A stretch of 64,000 bases of DNA from CAWKGV01 sp963849305 (GTDB taxonomy: Bacteria > Pseudomonadota > Alphaproteobacteria > Acetobacterales > Acetobacteraceae): contig CAWKGV010000022.1 of assembly GCA_963849305.1 (NCBI GenBank), forward strand, positions 62,001 through 126,000. Reading direction: 5' to 3'. The position numbers and the translations under genes are program-made. Position 1 is the stretch's first letter. Each line of letters starts with the position of its first letter. Positions 50,351 through 60,428 of this stretch are shown here, one piece after another. Below the pieces are notes generated by a model. That model did not search any database and was not told the origin of the DNA. It worked only from the letters and a program-made list of their open reading frames with translations.

Positions 50351-51055
50351 ATGTTCAGATCATCCGTGAACATCATCGGAGTACAGAAACTCCCTCTGGC
50401 GGGTCTAGCTCTCGTGGCCTTCTGTTGCGCGTTCGCGGTCGCGCTTCTGTTCTATCACCCATTGCCGTCGCCTTCAGTCGTGGGCGAACGGGTGGAGAAT
50501 GTGACGACCTGTATCGACCAGTATGCGCAGAAAGACCCGCAGGGCGACAGGGCGATGCCAGCATTGTGGGACGCCTACAATTTCTGCCACAGCGTCGTCG
50601 CGACCGAATTCCTGACCAAAGAACAGATTGTCCGCAACGCCGCGTTCGCCGATCAACGCTATGAGAATCTCGTTCTCCTCTGCATGGTGGTCGCGATTAC
50701 CGTCTCGGGTGTCGCGCTCGCGGGACTGCAACTGCTCGGTTCCTACCGTCTCGCACAAGTCGGGCGAGCGACTTTCGGAGGAGGCGGCGAGGCGACTATC
50801 AGCGCCAACAGCGTGGCGGTAAGAAGTTCCGTCGTTGGTGTCGTGATCCTGGCGATTTCGTTCGCGTTCTTCCTGGTGTTCGTGCTGTACGTCTATACGA
50901 TCCAGGAGGTTGGTGGGACCGCCGCGAACAACATCGCCGCTCAGCCGGCGCATCAGATATGGAGCGGTGCGATCCAGCCGCTTCCCCAAAAGCCGATCGC
51001 AAGCCCCCCGGCCGCTGATGCTCCGCAAAGTAGGCGAGAGTTGAGCCGCCCCTAG
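50351..51055 (+). CDS. Uncharacterised membrane protein, three predicted helices
   Basis: 234 residues. Helices at about 14-36 (LAGLALVAFCCAFAVALLFY), 108-130 (LVLLCMVVAITVSGVALAGL) and 158-182 (VVGVVILAISFAFFLVFVLY). The stretch between the first two (YAQKDPQGDRAMPALWDAYN, FCHSVVATEFLTKE) is extracytoplasmic or cytoplasmic depending on topology and has two Cys. The C-terminus is Pro/Ala-rich. It lies 14 bp after the secreted protein and about 90 bp before the kinase. No family is recognised. Confidence 0.7.
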   Translation: MFRSSVNIIGVQKLPLAGLALVAFCCAFAVALLFYHPLPSPSVVGERVENVTTCIDQYAQKDPQGDRAMPALWDAYNFCHSVVATEFLTKEQIVRNAAFADQRYENLVLLCMVVAITVSGVALAGLQLLGSYRLAQVGRATFGGGGEATISANSVAVRSSVVGVVILAISFAFFLVFVLYVYTIQEVGGTAANNIAAQPAHQIWSGAIQPLPQKPIASPPAADAPQSRRELSRP

Positions 51056-51148
51056 GGAACCCCCGGCTTCCTCGCAGCCTCTTGCGTGACCGGGCCGCGC
51101 TGCGAGACTGCGCCCCCGGTCAGGGAAACGGTCGAGGGGGCAACAGGC

Positions 51149-51955
51149 GTGCTCGATCCGCGTAACGCCGCCGTGAGGGGGAACGTGGTCGAGGACGACC
51201 TCTCCAGCCGGCTCGACCGCCTCCGCCGCGAGAACCAGGAGTTGCGCGCGGCCGTGCAGGCGCGGGATGACTTCATCGCGATCGCCGCGCATGAGCTGCG
51301 TAACCCCATGACCCCCCTGATCGCCCAGGTCGAGATATTGCGCAACCTGGCGCGCCAGCATGGCTCCGCGATCCCCGAACGGCTGTCGAACGGGCTGGAG
51401 CGGCTCGACCGGATCGCCTCGCAGTACATGAAACGGGCCACGACGCTGCTCGACATCTCGCGCCTGACTTCCGGCCGGTTCGGGCTGGAACCGGCCCGTT
51501 TGGACGCGAGCGGTCTCGTGCGCGAGGCCGCCGAGGCGATTGCCCCCTACGCCGCACGCGCGGGTTGCGCGTTGTCGCTGGCCATCGAAGACAACCTCGT
51601 AGGCGTCGGGGATCGGCTCGCTCTGGAGCAGATCACCGACAACCTGCTCTCGAACGCGATCAAGTACGGGGCCGGGAAACCGATCCACCTGGCCCTCGCC
51701 CGCGACGCCGCCGGTCTTCATCTCTCCGTGCGCGACCACGGCATCGGCATTTCCGAGGAGGACAAGGCGCGCATATTCGCTCGCTTCGAGCGGGCCGTTG
51801 CCCGGGAGCACACCGGAGGCTTCGGGGTGGGTCTCTGGGTCGTTGGCCAGCTCGTCGCAATCATGGGTGGCGCCATCGCCATCAGCAGCCAGCCGGGCGA
51901 GGGCTCGACGTTCACAGTCCGGCTGCCATTCAACCCGGCCGCGGAGGAGCAATGA
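51149..51955 (+). CDS. Soluble sensor histidine kinase
   Basis: About 268 residues with no membrane segment. A short coiled coil (DDLSSRLDRLRRENQELRAA) precedes the HisKA domain with the H-box IAAHELRNPM (phosphorylatable His near residue 48). The ATPase domain has an N-box (DNLLSNAIKYG), G1 (DHGIGI) and G2 (GFGVGLWVVGQL). The start GTG 51149 has GAGGGGG ahead of it; a longer reading from GTG 51086 is possible. The stop overlaps the KaiC-like ATPase gene by 4 nt, so the two proteins are made together and the receiver domain fused to that ATPase is the obvious phosphotransfer partner. The input signal is unknown; it has no sensory domain. Confidence 0.9.
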   Translation: MLDPRNAAVRGNVVEDDLSSRLDRLRRENQELRAAVQARDDFIAIAAHELRNPMTPLIAQVEILRNLARQHGSAIPERLSNGLERLDRIASQYMKRATTLLDISRLTSGRFGLEPARLDASGLVREAAEAIAPYAARAGCALSLAIEDNLVGVGDRLALEQITDNLLSNAIKYGAGKPIHLALARDAAGLHLSVRDHGIGISEEDKARIFARFERAVAREHTGGFGVGLWVVGQLVAIMGGAIAISSQPGEGSTFTVRLPFNPAAEEQ

Positions 51956-53889
51956 CGGGAACGCCACAACCACCGGGCGCCAGCGAATTGCCGAAAGTGC
52001 CGAGCGGCATCACCGGCCTCGACACGGTGTTGCAGGGCGGATTCCTGCTCGGCGGGCTGACCATCATTCACGGCGTGCCAGGTACCGGGAAGACCATCCT
52101 GGGCAATCAGCTTTGCTTCAACCACGTGGCCGCCGGGGGCCGCGCGCTCTACGTCACGCTCCTGGCCGAGAATCACGCCCGGATGCTGCTCCACCTCGGC
52201 GGCCTGGACTTCTTCCGACCCGAGGTGATCCCGGACAAGCTCTATTACATCAGCGTCTTTTCAACCTTGGAAACCGAGGGCCTGCGCGGCTTACTCGGGC
52301 TGCTGCGGCGCGAGGTGCGGACCCACAACGCGACCCTGCTGGTGCTCGATGGCCTGGTGGCCGCCGAGCAGACCGCCAGCTCCGACATGGAGTTCAAGAA
52401 GTTCCTCCATGAACTGCAAACCCAGGCGACGGTCGCGAACTGCACCGTGTTCCTGCTGACCAGCGGCGGCTCGAACCCGGATACCGTGGCCGCCGAGCAC
52501 ACGATGGTGGACTGCGTGATCGAGCTTCACAGCCGGCTGTTTGGCTGGCGAGCGGTTCGCGACCTGGTTGTGCGCAAGCGGCGGGGCGACGACCACCTGC
52601 GCGGTCGCCACGCCTTCCGCATCGGGACAGGCGGGGTCGTCCTGTTCCCACGCTTCGAATTGCTCTACGCGCGGCCGACCAAGGCGAAACTCTACGAGGG
52701 GCCGAAGGTCGGCACCGGGCTGCCCATTCTCGACCGGATGTTCGGCGGCGCCATTCCGCCGCACTCCTCGACCCTGGTGATGGGGCCGTCCGGCATCGGC
52801 AAAACGACGCTCGGGCTGCATTTCCTGAGCCAGTGCGGGCCGGACGAACCGGGCGTGTTCTGTGGGTTCTTCGAGGATCGCGACGGCATTCGCCTGAAAT
52901 CCTCGGCGCTCGGGCTGCCGCTCGCCTCCCTGCTGGAGCATGGCCATGTCGAGCTGCTGTGGCATCCGACCACCGAGGGGCTGATCGACGAGGCGTATTG
53001 CGGGTTGCTGGAGGCGGTCCGGGCCCGCAAGGCGCGGCGCCTCTTCATCGACGGGCTGGCGGCGTTCACCAAGCTCGCTGTCGAGCCCGGCCGGGTCAGC
53101 CAGGTCCATACCGCGCTCGCCAACGAATTGCGCGCTCAGGGGGTGACCAGCATCATCACCCACGAAAGCGAGCAGCTGATCGGGAGCACTGATGCCCTTC
53201 CCATCAGCGGCATGGCGCCCGGGACAGTATCGAGCATCGCCGAGAACATCGTCGTCATGCGCGGCGTGGAGCTGCGCGCGACCCTGTTTCGCCTGGTCTC
53301 GGTGCTCAAGGCGCGCGACAGCCGGATCGATCCCCAGGTGCACGCCTTCGAGATCACCGGGCAGGGAATCTCCATCGACGAGGGATCGGACCGCGCCGAG
53401 ACGATTCTTTCCGAACTGGCGGGCCGGAGCGCCGTTCCTGGAACCTCTCAGGGCAGCTCGAACTCCGGGCGGCCCGACGCGGGGCAATGGTCGCTGAGAG
53501 GCTTGGACGTGGCAACGGTGCTGGTGGTGGACGATGAGTTCGGGGTCGCCGAAGTGCTTGAGGCGATTCTGGGCGACGACGGCCATCACGTGCTCACCGC
53601 GGTCAACGGCAAGCAGGGGCTGGAGACGGTGAGCCGGGACCGGCCCGACCTGGTGTTGGTGGATTTCATGATGCCGATCCTGGACGGCGCCGGGATGCTG
53701 CGCGCGATGGCGGCTAATCCGGCGACGGCCAACATCCCGGTGGTGTTCATGAGTTCCCTGCCGGAGCACGCGATCGCCGATCGGGTGGGCGGCTACGCCG
53801 CCTTCATCCGCAAGCCGTTCAACATCGATGCCGTGGTTCAAACCGTGGCGCGCGTGCTCAAGCGGCTGGACAGCGCCGGCGGCGCTTGA
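51952..53889 (+). CDS. KaiC-like double ATPase fused to a response-regulator receiver domain
   Basis: 645 residues. Two RecA/KaiC-type ATPase domains: Walker A GVPGTGKT (41-48) with Walker B TLLVLDGL, and Walker A GPSGIGKTT (278-286) with Walker B RRLFIDGL. The start LPKVPSGITGLDTVLQGGF is typical of KaiC/RadA-like proteins. At the place of the KaiC phosphosites (S431/T432 in cyanobacteria) are Ser427-Ser428, followed by IAENIVVM. The C-terminal receiver domain has the acidic pair Asp527/Asp528, phosphoacceptor Asp571 (VLVDFMMP) and Lys621 (IRKPF). ATG 51952 overlaps the kinase stop (ATGA). No kaiA or kaiB is nearby, so a clock is not implied; a phosphorelay-controlled ATPase is more likely. 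Confidence 0.9.
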   Translation: MTGTPQPPGASELPKVPSGITGLDTVLQGGFLLGGLTIIHGVPGTGKTILGNQLCFNHVAAGGRALYVTLLAENHARMLLHLGGLDFFRPEVIPDKLYYISVFSTLETEGLRGLLGLLRREVRTHNATLLVLDGLVAAEQTASSDMEFKKFLHELQTQATVANCTVFLLTSGGSNPDTVAAEHTMVDCVIELHSRLFGWRAVRDLVVRKRRGDDHLRGRHAFRIGTGGVVLFPRFELLYARPTKAKLYEGPKVGTGLPILDRMFGGAIPPHSSTLVMGPSGIGKTTLGLHFLSQCGPDEPGVFCGFFEDRDGIRLKSSALGLPLASLLEHGHVELLWHPTTEGLIDEAYCGLLEAVRARKARRLFIDGLAAFTKLAVEPGRVSQVHTALANELRAQGVTSIITHESEQLIGSTDALPISGMAPGTVSSIAENIVVMRGVELRATLFRLVSVLKARDSRIDPQVHAFEITGQGISIDEGSDRAETILSELAGRSAVPGTSQGSSNSGRPDAGQWSLRGLDVATVLVVDDEFGVAEVLEAILGDDGHHVLTAVNGKQGLETVSRDRPDLVLVDFMMPILDGAGMLRAMAANPATANIPVVFMSSLPEHAIADRVGGYAAFIRKPFNIDAVVQTVARVLKRLDSAGGA

Positions 53890-53969
53890 GGCTCTCGCAA
53901 GGCAAACGGCTGTCCTTCCGTCGGCACGATGGATGCTTGGAAGTGCAGTGGTTTGGCTTGTGGAGCTGG

Positions 53970-54010
53970 GACGCCCTGCCTGAGCTAAAAGACGCCTGCC
54001 TGAGCTAAAA
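53970..54010. repeat. Tandem direct repeat, 20-21 bp, two copies
   Basis: GACGCC(C)TGCCTGAGCTAAAA occurs at 53970-53990 and again at 53991-54010, differing by one C. It lies in the gap ahead of the beta-propeller gene, 92 bp from its start. Could be a regulator-binding direct repeat or simple slippage. Confidence 0.7.
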
Positions 54011-54101
54011 ATTGAATGTTCCCACAATTTTCTTGTGCGTCTTAGCGAGTCTGGCTAAATTAACAAATGTGCATTAGATGAGTCTTCTCTGGGAGGGCGG
54101 G

Positions 54102-55622
54102 ATGCGGCTCACCCGTGTTCTGGCGAGCCTCATTCTGGGCTTTCTCTTGGTAAGCGGTGCCCTTGCGCGCGGCGAAGAGAATTGGCCTATGTATGGCCGG
54201 GACTTGCGGCACACGTTCAGCAATCGCGATTCGCTGATCAACGCTGGGAACGTCGCGACGCTCAAGCCAGCGTGGGATTTCCCGACCGGGGATGTTGTGA
54301 GTGCTTCGCCATCGGTCGCGGACGGTGTGGTGTATGTCGGTTCTTGGGACGGCAACTTTTACGCATTGGATGCACGCGCCGGCACGCCTATTTGGACCTT
54401 TGCGATTGATTGTCAAAACTCGGTGGTGCCGGTGCCACCCCGCTGTCTGTCTCCGGGGCAGACACCGCCGGCACGGTTTTTGAGCGACGGGGGACTGATC
54501 ACTTCCTCGGCCGCGATCGTCCACGGCGTGGCGTATTTCGCCGGCGGCAAGACCGTCTATGCGGTAAATGCCAACGACGGCTCCCTCCGCTGGAAGCGGG
54601 TAATCTGCGGAAACCCCGACAGCCCTGACTGTGCCTCCGATCCGAACGACCCAAACCGCATTTTCTCCTCTCCCGCCGTGTTCGACGGCTTGATTTTCAT
54701 CGGTCACACGGTGGACGGCGCTGTCGGCTATCGCGGCGGGATCGAGGCGCTCGAGGCGGCGAGCGGCAAGACCCGCTGGCATTTCGAGGTGGACCCGTCT
54801 TTCGACCAGGCTGGCAATGTGATCGGCGGCCAGAACCGCGGCTGTGGAGACGTTTGGTCCTCCGCAGCGGTGGATGTACGGCATCGGCTGGTGTTTTTCG
54901 GGACAGCCGATTGCAATAACGAGGCAACGCCTCCGTACCACAATGCGGTGCTTGCATTGCGGGCCGACACAGGCGAGCTCGTCTGGGCTTACCGGCCGAT
55001 CCGTCCGGACGACGCGTGTGATTTTGATTTTGGCGCTTCAGCGAACCTGATCGATGGGTGGGATCCGTACGTCGGCATCGGTGGGAAGGACGGGACCTAC
55101 TATCTGCTCGCTCGGCTGACTGAGGATCCTCAAGGTCAACTCATTTGGTCGCAAAACGTCGTCTTCGGAGGCGACGAAGGGGGCTTCATCGGCAGCACTG
55201 CATTCGATGGGACGCAGGTGTTCGGCGCGACGGCAATCGGGGACGGGCACATCGTGACCGGCACCGGCTTATGTGATCCGTCCAACCCACGCGACACCGT
55301 GCTCCAGGAACCGAGCATGCACGCATTTGACTTGTTTAGTCCCAGCCCTGCGTGGCAAGCGACTGGTAATCACAGCGTCGCCCCGACCACCGTGGCCGAC
55401 GGTGTCGTCTTTTCCGGCTTGGCCGGGATCGAGCCTTTCGCAGTGAACGCATACGATGCCGGCTCCGGCGCACTGCTGGCGAGCTTCCCGATGCCTGGAT
55501 CGGTTGATTCCGGAGCCACCCCGGTCGGGGGAATGCTGTTCGTCGGCTCGGGAACAACGACCGATGGGAGCGGCAGTGGGGTGCATGCATTGACGCTGCC
55601 TGGAGACTGGCCCGGCACATAA
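54102..55622 (+). CDS. Secreted PQQ-type beta-propeller protein (quinoprotein dehydrogenase-like)
   Basis: 506 residues with a signal peptide (MRLTRVLASLILGFLLVSGA, cut near ALARG). Repeated beta-propeller blades have the W-motif pattern: SPSVADGVVYVGSWDGNFYA, SSAAIVHGVAYFAGGKTVYA, SSPAVFDGLIFIGHTVDGAV, SSAAVDVRHRLVFFGTADC and so on. PQQ/Ca ligands and the adjacent Cys-Cys typical of PQQ alcohol dehydrogenases are not clearly present, so catalysis is unproven; resemblance to polyvinyl-alcohol-dehydrogenase-type propellers is the best guess. ATG 54102 follows GGGAGGGCGGG; an upstream ATG at 54078 is less likely. No cytochrome domain. Confidence 0.8.
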   Translation: MRLTRVLASLILGFLLVSGALARGEENWPMYGRDLRHTFSNRDSLINAGNVATLKPAWDFPTGDVVSASPSVADGVVYVGSWDGNFYALDARAGTPIWTFAIDCQNSVVPVPPRCLSPGQTPPARFLSDGGLITSSAAIVHGVAYFAGGKTVYAVNANDGSLRWKRVICGNPDSPDCASDPNDPNRIFSSPAVFDGLIFIGHTVDGAVGYRGGIEALEAASGKTRWHFEVDPSFDQAGNVIGGQNRGCGDVWSSAAVDVRHRLVFFGTADCNNEATPPYHNAVLALRADTGELVWAYRPIRPDDACDFDFGASANLIDGWDPYVGIGGKDGTYYLLARLTEDPQGQLIWSQNVVFGGDEGGFIGSTAFDGTQVFGATAIGDGHIVTGTGLCDPSNPRDTVLQEPSMHAFDLFSPSPAWQATGNHSVAPTTVADGVVFSGLAGIEPFAVNAYDAGSGALLASFPMPGSVDSGATPVGGMLFVGSGTTTDGSGSGVHALTLPGDWPGT

Positions 55623-55736
55623 TGCTTTCAGGCCGGTGCGCCGGCGCCGCTTGAAGCAAAGCTTTAGACCGGGTATTGGCACCTGAAACAAGCCGGCGTC
55701 CGGGGATGACCGGCCGGGGTTCGGGAGGAAGTAACA

Positions 55737-56357
55737 ATGCCAAAATCATACTTGCTCAGGCGCGTTGCCGGAATCGCTTTGACCTACGGTCTGGCCCTCG
55801 CGGTGCCCGCTTTGGCACAGGCGCCCTCCCACCATGTCCGGGGCACGCTCACTGCGGTTCATGACCACGACCTGACGCTCCAGACGAACCGAGGCAAGTC
55901 GGAGTCCATCAAGCTGGCGGACAATGCCGGCGTGTTCGTGGTGGCTCCCTCTGATCTCGGCGCGATCAAACCGGGTGAGTTCGTCGGCGTCACCTCGATC
56001 GAACAGGATGGCAAGCCGGTGGCGCGCGAAGTGCATGTCTTCGCTGAATCGCTGCGCGGGCTCGGCGAAGGGCATTATCCCTGGGATCTCGAATCCGATC
56101 CCAACATGATGACGAATGCCAACATCGCCCAGGTGCGGGATGTCGGGCGCGACCGGGTATTGAAGCTGAACTATCCGGGCGGGGAGCAAACGATCACCGT
56201 GCCGCCGAACGCGGCTATCGTGACCTTCGACAAGGCCACGCCCGCTCAGCTCGTGCCGGGTGCCAAGGTGTTTGTCATGGTGAAACCGGCGAAGGACGGC
56301 GGCCAGGAAGCCGCGGCCGTGGTGGTCGGCGCGAATGGGCTGAAGCCGCCGATGTAA
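55737..56357 (+). CDS. Secreted protein of unknown function with OB/beta-barrel-like repeats
   Basis: 206 residues. Signal peptide MPKSYLLRRVAGIALTYGLA with cleavage around ALAQA. The mature part has HHVRGTLTAVHDHDLTLQTN, then a similar second block near ITVPPNAAIVTFDKATPAQL, reminiscent of DUF5666-like small beta domains. GAGGAAGTAAC precedes the ATG. It follows the beta-propeller gene by 114 bp, perhaps co-transcribed. Function unknown. Confidence 0.7.
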   Translation: MPKSYLLRRVAGIALTYGLALAVPALAQAPSHHVRGTLTAVHDHDLTLQTNRGKSESIKLADNAGVFVVAPSDLGAIKPGEFVGVTSIEQDGKPVAREVHVFAESLRGLGEGHYPWDLESDPNMMTNANIAQVRDVGRDRVLKLNYPGGEQTITVPPNAAIVTFDKATPAQLVPGAKVFVMVKPAKDGGQEAAAVVVGANGLKPPM

Positions 56358-56688
56358 GGAGCAAAAATGCTGTTCTCAGACCTAGCTGCGGCTATTGGGC
56401 CGTCACTGCTGCCGAGACAACGGTCAATCACAGCTCGATCCGCCAAGATCGTGCTGTTCAATCCGACGTCTGAACCGACCATCCGACCTGATGGGCATGG
56501 CGGTATGCTGTTGGGCCAACCGACTTCGTCGGTGCCCAAGTATCCATGTCACAAGTGAGCATCGAATACGGCAGTTCGCCGCTTTCAACTGGCGGATTGG
56601 TCCCATTGTGAGCCATCCAACAGCATACGAACTGACGTGCACGTTAGAGCTGCTGTGCCTTTGACGGGCAGGGCTGGGCAGTTATTCG
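56358..56688. other. Region without a supported gene
   Basis: Lower-GC gap between a secreted protein gene and a convergent gene. Short frames on both strands exist (for example 56367-56558) but show no family, no consistent coding bias and no convincing start. It may be a decayed gene. Confidence 0.4.
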
Positions 56689-57742
56689 CTAGATCTTTGC
56701 AACTGTTGTGGTACCAAGAGGTAACAGCTTCTTCCAGGCCGCGAGGCCGCCCTCAACGTGGCACGCTGAGGCGAGCCCCGCGTCCTGCGCCGCCTGCACC
56801 GCCATCGCCGAGCGTTCGCCGAAGGCGCAGAAGAACACCAGCCGCCGGCCGGTCGCACTCGCAAGCTCGTGGAGCAGCCCGCCGGGCTGGATATTCTCGA
56901 TCAAGTCTTGATAGGGGGCGTGCAGCGCGCCGGGGATGCTGCCGTGCTTTTCCCGCTCCGCTCGCTCGCGCAGGTCGATCAAGGTTACGTCGCGCCGGCC
57001 GACGAGCGCGATCGCCTGCTCGGCGGTTACCGCCCAGCCGCGCCGGGCGATCGCCTCCTGCGCCAGCCCCTGACGCATGTTCGCCGGCACCGCGACATCC
57101 ATCATCTTCGGGTTGGCGAGATTCAGGCCGTTCATCAGCTCGGCGTACTCGTCCGCCGAGTTCACTTGCAGGCGCGGATTGTGCGCTCGCTCCTCGCCGA
57201 TGGTGCTGACCGTGTCGCCCTTGTAGTCGTGCGCGGGATACACCTGTGTCTCGTCGGGCAGTCGAAGCAGACGATTGAAGATCGAGTTGGTACTGCGCGC
57301 GCGGATCGCCATTCTGGAAGTCGGTCCGCCCGGTGCCGCGGATCAACAGCGTGTCGCCGGTGAACACCCGATCCTGCATCACAAAGCTATACGAGTTATC
57401 GGTGTGCCCGGGAGTGTAGAGCACGTCCAGGCTCACGCCTTCGATCCGCAGCTTCTCGCCGTCGCCCACGCGCATCGATACGCAATCGATGCCGCTCTGC
57501 TCGCCCATCACGGTGATGCAGTGCGTACGGTCGCGCAGCGCGCCGAGGCCGGTGATGTGGTCAGCATGGAGATGGGTATCGACCGCCTTGACCAGCCGGA
57601 GATCGAGTTCCTCGACCAGTCGCAGATAGCGGTCCACCTTTTCCAGCACCGGATCGATGATCAGCGCCTCCCCGCCGCGGCGGCTCGCGATCAGATAGGT
57701 ATAGGTGCCGGAGGTGGCGTCGAAGAGCTGACGGAAGATCAT
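56689..57742 (-). pseudogene. Persulfide dioxygenase (ETHE1-like)-rhodanese fusion, single frameshift
   Basis: An MBL-fold domain reads from ATG 57742 (MIFRQLFDATSGTYTYLIAS) with the metal motif DTHLHADHITG and TPGHTDNSYSF and RVFTGDTLLIRGTGRTDFQ. Near 57288-57294 one extra base shifts the frame: the expected SIFNRLLRLPDETQVYPAHD and following rhodanese domain read in another frame to the TAG at 56689-56691. The rhodanese Cys is intact (FFCAFGERSA). Without the shift the gene would give about 350 residues, the size of bacterial dioxygenase-sulfurtransferase fusions that oxidise glutathione persulfide. One lesion only, so sequencing error must be considered. Upstream is a divergent antiporter. 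Confidence 0.82.
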
Positions 57743-57937
57743 GGCGGCCTCGCCTGTATCGTGCGGCGTCCGATTTAATGCCACGGTTTCGGACGAAATT
57801 TCCAGCAAACTTACGGCAGCCGCGTTATATTTCCATTGGGTGTAAATTGATGACTTCCGGCAGTGACCAGCACGGCCATGACGATGGGGTAGGATCGCGC
57901 GAACTGAACACCGGCGGGCGTCCAACGTTCGGGCGCC

Positions 57938-59407
<1,470 letters not shown>

Positions 59408-59643
59408 GCGCGAGAATCCGCCGTACAGTCCGACGACCATCGCGTAGCCGCTGATGAGCGCGATCGGCATCACATGCCAGATGACCAGGAAAAACCGGCG
59501 GAACACCCGGTTGTGCAGGGCGATCCGCTGCGCCGGCTCCAGGGCGGCGAGGCTTGGGCGCAGCACCGCGAGCGCGAAGAACATCCCGCCCACCCAGATC
59601 ACCGCGCAAACGACATGCACGGCCAACGCCCAGTTCCACGGGT

Positions 59644-60273
59644 TCATGCGGCAACCCCCCGCAATTCGGCGATCAGCGCGGCCAGCTCGCCCGCAGCGGC
59701 GGAGCGTGGCGCCGCTTCGGTGATGCCCAGCCCCTCGGCGAAGGCCAATGCGTAGCCCGTGCGGTTGCCCAGCACGGCGTGCAGTACAGGCAACCCACGG
59801 GCGGACATGTCCGCCTCCACGCTCTCGCGCAGACGGGAGGAGGGTGGCACCCGATTAAGCACGATCCAGCTCACGCGGTGCTCGGCGGCGGCCAGTTTCA
59901 ACGTACCTTCGGCGGCCCAGAGGTCGGGCGGGCTCGGCTGCACCGGGACTAGCACCAGGTCGGCGGCGCGGATCGCTACCCGCGCGTCGGTGTCGATGTG
60001 CGGCGGGCTGTCGATCACGATAATGTCGTGACCGCGCTTCAAGCGATCCAGCTCGCTGGATATGCGCCAGCCGGACACGTCGGAGAAGGCGATGACGTTG
60101 GCCGGCGCTGCCCTGGCCTGACGCAGTGCGTGCCAGCGCGCCAGACTCCGCTGCGGATCACTGTCCAGCAGCGCCACGCGGCGGGAGGGCGCGAGCGCGG
60201 CGGCGATGTTGGCGGCCAGCGTGGTCTTGCCCGTGCCCCCCTTCTGCTGCGCGACTGTAATGACCGTCGCCAT
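59644..60273 (-). CDS. Orphan ParA-family ATPase
   Basis: 209 residues. Deviant Walker A with the signature lysine (QQKGGTGKTT, residues 9-18, Lys11 and Lys16), Walker A' segment LLDSDPQRSLARWH and DIIVIDSPPHIDTDARV. ParA proteins position DNA or protein cargo by ATP-driven dimerisation. No parB or parS-like gene is next to it, and the partner is a CopD-like protein, so its cargo is not chromosome origin in any obvious way. ATG 60273 fits family starts. Confidence 0.9.
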   Translation of the reverse strand: MATVITVAQQKGGTGKTTLAANIAAALAPSRRVALLDSDPQRSLARWHALRQARAAPANVIAFSDVSGWRISSELDRLKRGHDIIVIDSPPHIDTDARVAIRAADLVLVPVQPSPPDLWAAEGTLKLAAAEHRVSWIVLNRVPPSSRLRESVEADMSARGLPVLHAVLGNRTGYALAFAEGLGITEAAPRSAAAGELAALIAELRGVAA

Positions 60274-60428
60274 GCGACTGCGACTCCGTTGCGGCGGACA
60301 AGAGAATCAGAACCGGGGCCGATGCGCCAGGGCTGGATGGCGCCGATGGAGGAAATAGACAATGAGCGGCGCGGCTCACGGCTTCGTTCCTTGCGGGCGT
60401 GCCGCCGGGTGGCGTCAAGGCCGCAGGC

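Noticed and set aside
51952..53889. Circadian clock KaiC
   Set aside because: No kaiA or kaiB nearby, an altered first catalytic site and a fused receiver domain; calling it a clock would be unfounded.
56367..56642. Short open frames on both strands in the 56358-56688 gap
   Set aside because: No recognisable domain, weak starts and mutual overlap; coding potential not supported.
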